From Apostichopus japonicus (lineage: Eukaryota; Echinodermata; Holothuroidea; Aspidochirotida; Stichopodidae), in the NCBI RefSeq assembly GCF_037975245.1, contig NC_092563.1:22908960-22972959 (forward strand): a stretch of DNA of 64,000 nt, in the 5' to 3' direction. A program made the translations under genes and the position numbers. The notes beneath the pieces are model-generated. The model was not told where the DNA came from, ran no database searches, and worked only from the letters and a program-made list of their open reading frames with translations. Of the stretch, positions 48,266 through 59,739 are shown piece by piece; within the stretch, counting starts at the first letter, position 1, and each line of letters starts with the position of its first letter.

Positions 48266-49821
48266 CAAGGGTACTTACGTTTTGGATATGTTATGAATAA
48301 GAAACAACATACAAATCTGAAAATAACTTGGCCATATCTTTATTCTTTTTAACAACTTCGTTAACAAACAACGTCAATTATTTCAACTTATAAAAAGAGG
48401 TTGATCTGTGTTACAATACTGATGAACAAAAGCGGAAATGGAAAAGTGGATGGAATGCGAGAGTTTTATCAAGGCAGCAAAAGTGTATACTATTTTTAGT
48501 TATATCCCTGCTATATATGTGACTTGTGACTTGTTGTGGCAATTTATGTGTAACTTTTTGCTTTCAAAAACTGTATTTTCTAACTAGGATGTCTATGTCT
48601 TATGCTTTAAAATCTCCACTAAAGATATCCTACAATAGGTACAAGTGTTAGAATATGCTTAAAAGAGATCATCTCCTGCTAACTTTAACCTTTGAAATCT
48701 ACATATTGCAGGATAATGAAAAATTCTGAAAAATACTACTCCACCAGCCTCTCAACGAATGGTCTTACATTATTTACCAAATAATGATACTTTGATGTAT
48801 TTTGGTTTGTTACAAATAACTTAGTACTATAGAATGACACAACTTTGATATTGTACAACTTAACAATGGGTAAGACTTTAAATTGCATGCACAAAATCTT
48901 TGTTACATACAGCAGAAATGATAGAGATGTGATTTGTCATGGGAATAAGAAAATGTTTGTAAAAATAATTTCCTTACTATGTTTACCTTTGCAAAATTTT
49001 ATTAAATATTAATTGCATCGAATGTTCTATGTATTAAAATAAATGAAAATACTTTGAAAACTTAAGAATTTTACTGAACTACCAACATGTTTGGAAATGA
49101 ACAAGTGCTTGAATTATCACGTATGAATGCTTGATGATGTTTCTCTTGTTACTTTAAGTGGCATAAGCAGGTTTTAGTTGGAGGAGGTGGTGGGGGTAGG
49201 TTAAGTTACCAATGCATCACTCACTGTTTATGCTAGAAAAAACACCATCCCTCTATTCATCTTTAAAATCTGAACAGCTCACACATAACAATGAGGAATT
49301 TTTGCAATTAAATTATGCAACCGGCTCAACCAAACTATTCCAGTGCAATTTGACCTGTCAATATTGAACATGAGTGGACAAACTGAACTCAAACTATGAT
49401 AAATTTGTTATCTAAGATAATGTGATATCCATTAATACCATGACGGGTAAAAAAAAGGTGATGATTGCTCAGTCTTCTGGTTCAGAAAGTTCTCAAAAAG
49501 TCCCAGGTGTTGTATCATTCTATTTCTCATGTATAATTGAGTTCAAGTATTTTAAAACATATGTCAACTGTCTGCAGAAGTCATTGGCAAGGTAGCCCCC
49601 TTTTTCAACTCTACTAAACACCTGCTCTGGTTGCTCTCTTGGTCCTCATGCCAAAACGAAAGGCTGTGGCTGTTGAACTTTTTCAAGGACAGATGGTATG
49701 TTTGTGCCAATCTATTGAAAAGATATATGAGAAATTACACATTTTTGTTTTCAAATTGCAACATTCTGACATACAAGGTTACAACCATACATTGCCACAA
49801 TTTTAAAATTTTGCAACTAGC

Positions 49822-49869
49822 TCCTCCTCCTCCTCCTCCCCCTCCTCCTCCTCATCCTCATCCTCATCC

Positions 49870-49926
<57 letters not shown>

Positions 49927-50218
49927 CCATCATCATCACCATCATCATCACCATCATCATCACCATCATCATCACCATCATCATCACCATCATCATCACC
50001 ATCATCATCACCATCATCATCACCATCATCATCACCATCATCATCACCACCATCATCATCACCATCACCACCATCACCACCATCACCACCACCACCATCA
50101 CCATCACCATCACCATCACCATCATCATCATCATCATCATCATCATCACCAACACCTCCATCATCACCACCACCACCATCTTCACTATCATCATCACCAC
50201 CACCATCACCAACACCAT
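49822..50218. repeat. CTC/CAT trinucleotide microsatellite, about 400 bp
   Basis: CTC units pass into (CAT)n and then into CATCATCAC-type compound units. The long His, Asp and Met frames across it on both strands are artefacts of the repeat. Confidence 0.95.
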
Positions 50219-50626
50219 GCATTATTATCATTGTGATTCTCAATCATTTCATAACCGTTAGGTCATTCTCTCTGAGAAACATATATGATTTTAAGAATGT
50301 GAGGCAACCTTCGTTAACTTAAAGTACTATAAATAGTAGAGTCATAAAAGAAAGAAAAAAAAACAGATTTGCATAATTTTGAAGCTCAGTAAAATTGCAA
50401 TCAACCTAACAGGTACCCAAGGAAAGGCTAGAAAAGGACTAGCAAAACACTCATACCATACTCTTATGGCCCAATTAACGTTGATATATTATGTGTAGCC
50501 TACAACATGGCATTATTCACTCTTCTTAAGTCTTACAGCAACAGTAAGCTTAGCGCACTTTAGTTTGGGTTCCTGTTCGCCAAGTGACTGAGCTAGAATA
50601 GCACATGTATTGAGTAAAACTCTTAC

Positions 50627-50763
50627 CATGCCATCTGTTGTGTATTTTCTGAGAGAATATCTCCCACAGAACTCTTCTTATTGTCTCTGATATTAAAGGC
50701 TCTGTGATACTCCAGTCTCCAGACACGTTACCATCGCTGAAAGAACACACTCCTCTGCATCAT
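50627..50763 (-). CDS. Possible third exon in the CACTA-like element
   Basis: The acceptor TTTTCACAG lies at 50,764. With the open frame of 50,916-51,081 it continues DDAEECVLSAMVTCLETG and stops soon after. A second frame reads GDWSITEPLISETIRRVLWE to the donor GTAAGA. The function is unknown. Confidence 0.22.
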
Positions 50764-50915
50764 CTGTGAAAACAATCATTGATATCGTTTTAAGCAACAA
50801 AAGTCACTAGATGCAAAAACTACATGAATGAATGAATGGATGGATGTATGGATGGATGGTAGGATGGATGGATGAATGAAAGACTAAATAAATAAATAAA
50901 TACATTTTAATTTAC

Positions 50916-51081
50916 CTGATGTCAATTCCAAATCTGTTGTGTCAACCAGCTTTGAAGGTTTATGAGGGTCGCGAACAGACTTCTTTGTCTTATTTTGGTC
51001 CTTTCTCCTCACGTATCGCAGTCGGTTTTCCGGGTAGCCTGTTGCTTCATGGAGACATGTGCCAGCACAAAACTAGACTTC
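50916..51081 (-). CDS. Possible second exon in the CACTA-like element
   Basis: The acceptor is ATTTCAG and the donor GTAAAT. In the frame set by the first exon it reads KSSFVLAHVSMKQQATRKTD and then stops. Another frame, without stops to the donor, reads HEATGYPENRLRYVRRKDQ and is Lys/Arg-rich. One of the two is probably real or relict; I cannot decide. Confidence 0.25.
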
Positions 51082-52344
51082 CTGAAATTTAGCAAAGAAA
51101 ACATATGATAGAAAAATGTTACTTCTCTAAAAATTCATTGTAGTAATACCTCCATGAAAGTTCATTTCTGCAATTTTTTTTTTTTTTTATCTGCAGACCT
51201 CATGCAATTAAGAGCCTATTCTTATCACAAGCTTACTGTACAGCACCCACTTTTGCACACAGTATGGTATATGAACACAATTTGAAAAGACCTGTATTTG
51301 GCCAATTTTTCCTTACCTTTTTTTGCATTTTAAAACATATTGCCATAAATGAAGTTTACTGAACGTTTCAATACGGATCTCAGATCCTTATGATCTATTT
51401 CCATGAACAGTATAAGAATTCAGAGAAGTTTCTGTATACCATTTACAGTAGTGTGTTATTTTGCCCCTCTTTTTGCCATTTCTAGGCAAGACCATAAGCA
51501 ACTTTATGCTAAGGTGCATCGGTATAAGCATTAACATAAAGCGGCATACCTGCTCGGTATAACCGGGTATACCTGAAATATTCGCGGAACCGCTACTTCA
51601 AGCGTTGACTGTACTATTACACAATACCATGAACCTATGGACACTAGCCTACAAATGTATTTGCGATTTAATGACGACTTTACCATTTCTGTTTTTTTCT
51701 TTTGCAGAAACTTATTTAAATATTGATTAAAATCAAAAAGTAAGAAAAATCAGTGTTGTTTTCATTTCAACACAAAAGTACAGTTCAGTACACTCCACTA
51801 CTGGGCCCAGTCCAACCACAACACTACAGTAGCATATACAGTAGGTCTATGCCTTATTTGTAAATGATCACCTAATATACAGTAGAACATACAAGGGAAA
51901 GACTGATTCCCACTGTAGGCAAGTCTTACATTACCTAAATCTAAATTACCAGGAACCCTTATTAGGCCTTGCCTGCCTTACTTATGTCATTCAATTTATT
52001 TGGTTGTCGAAAAATTACAATCCACTTTGTGGTGAAGTAGCAACTGAACATTAGAACCCACCATACAGTAATACTGTTTGCCCTGTAGCACCATAGAGGC
52101 TTCACAATAGTACTACATACTGTTGTCTGTAGGCATGTACAGTACTGTAGTATACTGTACAGTACAGTCAATCAAAAACCTAGCGTTTATATTTTTCACA
52201 CCACACGCTACACACTATAGTGTACACTGTATAACGCTAGGCCAGAGTAAACCCGTGACGGAGTGAGCATAGCTTCTTCAAATCACTAACTTTATTGCGT
52301 ATGATTAACACAACAAACGAAATGGAAAGTGCCTAATAACTCAC

Positions 52345-52409
52345 CTTTGAAATTCTTGACGTACTTCTCCAATCCCCATTGAAGTAATTTTTGCTTCTAC
52401 GAGATCCAT
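52345..52409 (-). CDS. Possible first coding exon (MDLVEAKITSMG...) in the CACTA-like element
   Basis: From the ATG at 52,407-52,409 a 21-codon frame MDLVEAKITSMGIGEVRQEF runs to the donor GTGAGT. Upstream on the minus strand is CGCCATCTT, a YY1-like promoter word, in a CpG-richer patch (52,430-52,500). It looks like the 5' end of a transcription unit. Joined to 50,916-51,081 the frame stops within that exon. Confidence 0.3.
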
Positions 52410-52690
52410 AAGAGCATTTCGTGAGTGCAAAATTTCGAAAAGATGGCGTCTGTGTAAGACCGTGTAGCGTACGTTCGAGCGCTGCAGGTCACATGATGTA
52501 CATCAGCCAATAGCAGCAAGCTTTACGTTTTGATCAGGAACGGTACAATGAAATGATACCATGCCTAATGAAATTGAATCGGAAATGGTTGAATTTTATC
52601 CGGGAATGGATTAAAATTATCCTGAAAAGGATGAAACTATTTTTATCCGGGAATCCGGGTCACAAAAGTGACCCGGAAAAATTAAGAGTG

Positions 52691-54398
52691 TATATTCTGT
52701 GATCCGATCTGATCTATCACTTGATTGAATAATCGTAAACGAGTTTTGCTAGAAATACGTAATTAATTAAAACAAATTATATACACGTTTACAACTTGAG
52801 TTGAATTCAGCGCAATTCTACATCTTAGCAAATATAGTGTCAGGCAAAGAAATGATCAAGTTTACGTTTCATTTGTCTCATATATACGTGGAATATTGAC
52901 TTCCGTATTCGAGCTATCGATGAACGTCTGGTTTGAACGTTAAATGTCAAAATGAATTTAATTATATATATAAAATAAAACAGTGATAATATGGGCGGAT
53001 TTATTACAATATTAAGACTTGAAACAGTTTCAAAAATCGGAATACAGGGTCGACACCTTCACATAATTCAAGTCAACTTTATTTCAACCAACAATGTTCA
53101 AAATGCATATAGTGGTAAATTTTAGCGAAAATGAAAGTTTCCAAATAATAAGTAGTGCTTATTTGATAAAACGGTTGAAAATTTCGTACATGTTTGATTA
53201 AAAACATAAAAACTTTGAGTTATTCGTTAAAATTTTGACTTTTTAGTAGATTTTGAGACATAAACTCATAAACTTTCGGAATAACGGTCTACATTTTGCG
53301 ATTTTTTTTCTTATTTGAAGAAATTAAGTCACATATCAAGTTAGTAATTTCTTAAAGGAATATATAGTCGAAATAGCGTCAATGACCTCCTTTATGCGTA
53401 GAACAGAAAACTATGGTTCAAATAGCGCTTTACAGTGCAAATACTGTATATTGCAAACGCTTTTGCAAATTCTCCCTAGCCTTGACTTTGAACACCGCGA
53501 CAGTTATTGACCAGTAATACAGTAAGATATATTCGGCAATTTCTTTGGGCGAAATGCTCAGAAAAAACACAAGAATTGAAACAAAAAAACTAGTGGAAAA
53601 TCGAAGATTCGCTCGAAGTATTTTTTTTTTTTTTTTGCGTTTACGACTTTGTGTGAATGCAGTTAAATTGAGGTGAGGGTGAAGGACCACACATTTCACT
53701 CTTGAACCAGGACCCCTGAAACCCTATCTACGCCACTGTCAGCCACGCACATTAATCTCCGTTGAGTGCAACGAGAAGTGGTGATGGCATCTGCTTTGAA
53801 AGAAGCAAACCGAGACTTTGTAATCAAAATTGATAACACATACATATGTATACGTGGTATCCTCAAACGATCCTTATTACAACTCTACATTATTGCGTGA
53901 GTTTGTGATGCCTCCAAAAAAAAACAAGCATACTTAACTTTCAAAATGTATAGCCGAATAATTTAAAATTGGTTTTCATCGTCATGGAGTTCATTGATTT
54001 TATTGATTTATCTAGTAATGACATGGCACTTTGGAAATAAGATACTCCAGTGAGTAAACAACTTCTCAGTTTCGCAATCGGTCTTTCTCACAACTCTATA
54101 AATAGAACAAGATTGCTGTCTCTTCATTTTGTATACACTATTCGTATATATACTAACCGACACATGGACATCCAGCACGTATTGCATCGTTCAAGATATA
54201 TTCCAGCCTCGGATTTTTATTGTGTACGAGGAGTTTTAGAAATTATTTTCTGCTACTTCTGAACTAACTTACTTATCATGAGTTGTTTCTTTTAACTCGA
54301 AAGTAAAGTAATTAGGAATAACTGAGACCGGGTGCTTGATCTGTATAAAGATCGTACTGAGAAGAGTAATAAGTAAGTGCCTAGTGTCTGTAAACATA
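52691..54398. other. Right part of copy 1 and flank, no supported gene
   Basis: AT-rich. The stretch 53,630-53,970 matches 63,715-63,965 and includes GCCACTG after CCCTATCTAC, resembling another hAT-type end, but no left end was found. The duplication match stops near 53,970. Confidence 0.4.
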
Positions 54399-54484
54399 GC
54401 TTGTGGGTCTTCAACTGTCAGGAGGAGGGTGTTGTTGTCAATAAAACCCTTCCTCTGCGTTGTTTCAAGCTTTGAAAGAAACAT
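54399..54484 (-). pseudogene. Orphan partial copy of FCSK exon 2
   Basis: These 86 bp match 28,312-28,397 with four substitutions. The match covers 73 bp of FCSK exon 2 plus 13 bp of the preceding intron including the AG acceptor, so it was copied from DNA, not from spliced mRNA. It encodes [20 protein letters not shown] with Ile-Arg changed to Thr-Thr relative to the gene. No other FCSK exon is nearby. Confidence 0.9.
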
Positions 54485-56317
54485 ATACATTTCACACACA
54501 CTCAGACACTAAAATATCTCCCAAACGGAGCTAGAGATGGTTTTTGGGTTTGTTATCTCACCTCTCCCATATAGGGAAGGTGAGATATTATAGTTCATTT
54601 GCCAGTAGGGCCATATACAGATATGCCAGTTGCCGTAGCAACAGTTGCCACAAGGCCACATTGTTGCCATAGAGTAATGGTTAATTTCCATGAGTAGCTG
54701 CGCACACATGGTGGTGTAACCCAGGGTTACTGGAAGTCGATGACTGAGGGAGGTGTTTAAACATGTCCGTATGTGTGTGTGTCAACTTCTGTTGGGTTAA
54801 TTTCTTCAAACTTGGTGTGAAGGTAGTGACCCAAGGTTGAACCCTTGTGTCTCGTAGACCCTCAGAACCAAAGGTCAAATTTAGTTACTATCGCTTGTCT
54901 ATTTTGTTTCCGTAACTCCAAGGAAATTGACACAGACCCTCCACATGTATAATTTAATATCACGTAGTACTTTCCTACGATTGCCATATTGAGTTACTAA
55001 TAATAATATTGTTCATTTGAAGTTAGTCTTATACTGCAGGGATGAGATATACAACTCCGTGGATTACCCTCTTGTTTGACCATTTATTTGGATAAACTGA
55101 GGTCGGCATTAGTCGATAAATACATAGAACTATCATTTATTTATCTATCTTCTTGTTCGCGTCTGTCTTTCGACTATTTTAAGACTGCTGTTTTGACTAC
55201 TTACGTAGCCAGGATTAATATTAACGAGTCGTGCAATTTTTCATTTTTTATCGTATTGATTATGTTATGTACACTCCACATCAGTGACTGAGTAGAATTT
55301 TGCAACCTGTAAGCCCGTTTGAAGAAATAAACTGATCGTTTGCACTCACAAGAATAAATACATCAATGTATCTTTCTTTTCTTTTTCATTGCTCAGTGAT
55401 GGGTGTTACTATTTTGCAGTCAAAACCATACGTTGGATGTACTTTACTGGCTGGATAACTTTCTTTTTCTTTTTCATATGTGACTTCATCTCTTGAATTA
55501 TCATGCCGTAAAATTACTGTAAAGAATAAAAATCATAAATAGCAAACATCTCGACAACTTCAGATAAAAAATGTAGTGTACTCTACTTCTTTTGTAACGG
55601 GTGCAATCTAAAATAGCACCCTCTTTTCAATTGTAGGCGTTAGAGAATAGTTGGTGGATGCTGCCACGACTCACTAGTGAAACGTGAGTTTTAGTTTCAA
55701 TTTATTTACACAGTGCAAATATACAATACTACAAAAAAAAAATCAAGGTGCTTCAGGAGCAGGGGTTGGCCTGGGGGTACGTGCCCTCCAAGAAAATCGT
55801 GCTCCTAGGTGCCTCCCCCCCCCCCCCAGATGAGATTTGTAGTGTTAAAAAACAACTAAGCCAAACAAACTTGATCTGCCTCAGTTAAAAACATAAATAT
55901 CGGACAGACTAATCCCGAAAATTTAAGTTGAAGAATATAGCACCAGATTGCATCTAGGAACCTTATTTATCAATAAATTTCTCAAAAACCAAAATTTTAA
56001 GGGTAGGTGAGCACCCCCTCACATCCCTTGCCCAGGACGGCTTTCACAGCAACATTGTGCCCCCTCTGTAAGTAGTATGCCCTCAGTGCCCCCAAGATTG
56101 AAATGTCTGGCGACGCCACTGTGGAGGAGGACTAAGAAAGCTGACTGAAGTTGACTGAAGCGAAAAATTGATTTGCGATGGCCCGTATGTTGTAAATAGT
56201 GACTTTTTAACACTGTCTTAATGTCGACTGCCATATTAATGGCGTTAGCCAAAAACTAATACTTACTCAATTCAGAACAATGGGATTTGAGAGTGTTACT
56301 TTCCGCAAATAATGGAG
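54485..56317. other. Gap between duplication copies
   Basis: No gene is supported. Short frames near 54,509-54,878 and 55,076-55,291 lack protein character. A possible old hAT-like insertion lies at 55,760-56,121. Confidence 0.4.
55760..56121. mobile_element. Possible old hAT-like element
   Basis: The right end reads TCTGGCGACGCCACTG, inverse CAGTGGCGTCGCCAGA; the left candidate is CAGGGGTTGGCCTGG. Flanks TTCAGGAG and TGGAGGAG agree at six of eight bases. A C homopolymer lies inside. The ends pair poorly, so this is tentative. Confidence 0.35.
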
Positions 56318-57037
56318 AGGAAAATAAGGATGCCTTGAAATATAGCTGGGGCGCATTTCACACATTTTATGATCAACCATGACTAAGTTTTCATTGCGTT
56401 GTGTTTTAGGTTTCGGAATACGCCGACACTTCACGTTACATAAATTGTGTATTATGTTCCACTGTAGTTTTTCGTAGAATATAAAGTTCTATACATAGAT
56501 TGAACACGCAGACGAAGAATGTCAGAGAAGTGAAGTATATCTACTCCAGACATACTTCTAGTCTTTATGTTCTCTCACACCAGCTGAAGACGTCTACATT
56601 ATATTATATCCATTCCAAGAGTCTGTCATATAATCGGAATTGCGCTATCAGACACAGGTAGGAATTAAGAGCATTGGCGAAATGCCATTTTCCGTTGTTA
56701 GTGCAAGCTGCAAAAGGTGTATTTAACGAAGGATAATGTTTCTTCAATAACCGATACGTATATACCAGCTTGATTGCATTATAGGCCTACAGTATTTCTC
56801 ACAACTCTGAACAGTAGCTTCAATTTCAATCACTGATGTGTTAACATTCAGTTGTCACAATTTGTCTGTCAGTGTTCTCCTCCGGGTCACTTGGAAGTAC
56901 TGCCATATATAGTGCCAAATATAAGTATGTCATTCATTTCTCGCTAAACTAATAATGATTGCGCTGCAGGCAATTATTTTGTTAACGTTTTTACCACTTA
57001 ATCAATCTAATAACTCAGCCAACCTTGCCACGCCCAC

Positions 57038-57186
57038 TTTTGCTCGACCGAGCGCGCCTCCATTACAAAGTTGTGGCCACAGCTTGGCCTAGACAGCTAT
57101 TTTCAGGATTCTATCATGTTTCATCAAGAACTTATGAGGACTCAAATCTGGTATCTTGTAATGGAGGCACTCTCGGTCGAGCAAAA
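57038..57186. mobile_element. Foldback MITE (GCTCGACCGAG), copy in duplication 2
   Basis: 149 bp, from TTTTGCTCGACCGAGCG to CTCTCGGTCGAGCAAAA; about 30 bp at each end pair (CCTCCATTACAA against TTGTAATGGAGG). Its ends are better preserved than in copy 1. Confidence 0.85.
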
Positions 57187-57954
57187 ATTGCCTGCCTTCC
57201 TATAACTGACTAAAATGATGAAAATATAATATTATAAGATCTGTTTTGGCATTCACGTCATTGGCATTGTCATCAATGAATGTGTCAATCGATATGAGCT
57301 GGTGCTCTCAAATAAACTCTAGCAAAGCATGGACATGCACTATTGTAAATATTAAAAGTATGATGTAGCCATTATCAGTTTAGCAGGAAAATGGGAAAGT
57401 TTTAAATAAGAAATGCTGAGTTGTTTATGTTATGTATCAAACACAGCTAATTTTCTAGGTTATGAAGAACAGTATCTAAAGAGACAGATCCCCGACTCCT
57501 ACCCCGTGATACTATTTACTATATTACTTTGGTGCTTCATGCAATTGCACACACCCAAAGTATTCAAGTTATATCTTCACTTAACAGAACATACCTTTAT
57601 CGAGATTTTTATGATCTATAAATCGCGAAAATCCTTATCTCTTTCTTCTAAATCGGATGTGACATGCCAAAGAGGTCACATTTCCGATCCACTTACAAGT
57701 TTGAAAATGTCCGATATGTTTTGACATATTAAAACACTCCCAAATAATATTCTGTACACACAGGTTTCGTAAGGGATGCGCAACTTAGTTTATTAAGAGA
57801 ACAACGAAAGAGGTCCCTTGTGTCAGTTGCATGAATTCACGGAATATTCTTCGGATAATCAACCCACTAATCCAGTCTTAAAGCTATAGATATACACTAC
57901 TCTTTACTATACTGTACTATACTACACTTCGCTACACTAAACTATACTATACTT

Positions 57955-59197
57955 TCTTTTTTATTAATTTCATCTTTACTGTGGGTAGTCCTGCTCAGTG
58001 CAGAAGCACTGCTTTCCATATGAGCCCTCAATACAAAATACATATTCAATATTATGCAGTAGAAAAACGGTAAACATTCAAAAGCACAAAAAGGACGGCA
58101 AAAAGTTAGACCAACAATTATCAGACATCTAAACAAAATATATAAGTTTCATATTGCATTTAAAAATATTAACATTTGGCAAGCATTTCAAATTTGGGGA
58201 GAGACTGTTCCACGATCTGCCTCCAGAAAATTAAAAGGAACTTTTACCATTCACAGATTTAACAGAAGCAAGTAAATCATTATTAGAGCAGCGAGATCTA
58301 GTTCTGTAGGAATGTCTATCTTTCAGTAGAATTGCATTATCAGTAAGGGTATCTGGAGCCAGGCCGTGGACACATCTATACATTAGTATATTCCTGAAAT
58401 ATAATGCACTTTGACGGATATTTAGCCACTTCAATTCAACAACAAAATATCTGTAACATGCACACCCCAAAGCCCACACCCCAGGACTAATCTAGCTGCT
58501 CAATTTTTGAGAACCTGAACCAGGTGAACCAATTTGTTCGTCGCCGTAGTCCACACGGCATGACCATAACTATCTGGGGTACAATTAAAGCGTTGTACAT
58601 AGTATTACGTGTATGCTGGTCAACACACAAGCTAAGTCTTTTTAGAATACCAAGTTTCTGTGATATTTTTGCAGTAATTTTGTCAATATGTTTTTCCCAT
58701 TTAAGAAACGGGTCGAACCACGTTCTATGGTATTTGAATACATACACATTTCAAGAATATAATTATCAAGCTTCACATTCAGGGGATTAACATTTTGTAT
58801 AATTTGAGAAGGGTCAAATGTTATAGCCTTGGTTTTAGAAGCATTAAGTGTCAGCTTATTAGTGTTCATCCAATCAGACACAGCTTCCATGTCCAAATTG
58901 AGGACCCTTTCAATATATAATTCCTTTTTTTCCCATTTAAGAAACGGGTCGAACCACGTTCTATGGTATTTGAATACATACACATTTCAAGAATATCATA
59001 ATCAAGTTTTACATTCAGGGGATTAACATTTTGTATAATTTGAGAAGAGCCAAATGTCATAACCTTGGATTTAGAAGCATTAAGTGTCAGCTTATTAGTG
59101 TTCATTCAATCAGAAACAGCTTCCATGTCCAAATTGATGACCCTTTCAATTATCTAATTCCTTTTTTTAAACTATACATGATGGCAGTATCATCGGT
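57955..59197 (-). pseudogene. 5'-truncated LINE with reverse-transcriptase remains
   Basis: Reading the minus strand from 59,200, the insertion starts at the reverse transcriptase catalytic box, KYTDDTAIMYSLKKG (YxDD form). It continues with WMNTNKLTLNASKSKVMTFG, then ITAKISQKLGILKRLSLCVD and MYRCVHGLAPDTL, the usual ORF2 C-terminus. Frameshifts, stops and an internal 236-bp tandem duplication (58,691-58,926 and 58,927-59,162) show it is dead. The corresponding site in copy 1 (about 41,225) has no insertion. Confidence 0.88.
58691..59162. repeat. 236-bp tandem duplication inside the LINE remnant
   Basis: TTTTTCCCATTTAAGAAACG occurs at 58,691 and 58,927, and similarity runs through both 236-bp units with few changes. 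It duplicates the segment just after the reverse transcriptase catalytic box. Confidence 0.88.
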
Positions 59198-59739
59198 ATA
59201 CTTCTTCCTCCCCTTTCTCCTCACCTGATATTCGTGACCAAAATTAGTCTGCGGCTCATGAGCACAATCTTATATTTCATTTCTAGCTGATACTCATTCA
59301 GCATTCTTTGTAATGTTCTGCATCTTGATGTGTACAGTAGAACTCTTCCATTAAGATATGTACGTCACGATAAAGTAATTATTAACCTAATCAGTCAATG
59401 ACAGTACTAACTTGTAATGATTGTACAGTAGTCGGGCGCGCAGACAGCTTTCTTTGTGTGATTGGGCAAAGCGATTGTTTGCCTCCATTTTATGATTGAT
59501 AGAAAATGGTATAATTAATGCTTGAATCGATCGATGACTTTCCATAACACAATGTAGTATTTACCTTCTGTTGCATTTCGAAATTTTGTCGAGGAAGGGG
59601 GGGGGGGGGTGGGGTGCACACAATTTGACCCACGTCTGTTCTGACGAGGGGTTTCGTTTCCGGAGGGATTTTTGGTAAGGTTCCTTAGATGCAACATGGT
59701 GCAATAATTTCTCTCTCTCTGTCGTAGATCGCTCCAACA

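Larger units (their letters stand above)
48006..52690. mobile_element. Candidate CACTA-like element, 4,685 bp, with GGATC-rich subterminal repeats
   Basis: The ends are CACTCTTAA and TTAAGAGTG, flanked by TA on both sides. Both ends continue into similar palindromes: CCGGATCAAATTTGATCCGG on the left and CCGGGTCACAAAAGTGACCCGG-type (52,655-52,676) on the right. CACT-ends, 2-3 bp duplications and subterminal repeat arrays fit the CACTA/EnSpm group. No transposase frame is visible. The interior holds a CAT microsatellite and three exon-like pieces on the minus strand. Two separate solo ends are an alternative. Confidence 0.55.

Noticed and set aside
49631-50243. Long poly-His, poly-Asp and poly-Met open frames on both strands
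   Set aside because: They only translate the CAT/CTC microsatellite; no flanking coding sequence or splice signals support a protein.
53630-53970. Further hAT-like element (GCCACTG end)
   Set aside because: The right end looks right (inverse CAGTGGCGTAGATAGGG), but no left end or target duplication could be found; kept only as part of the segmental duplication.
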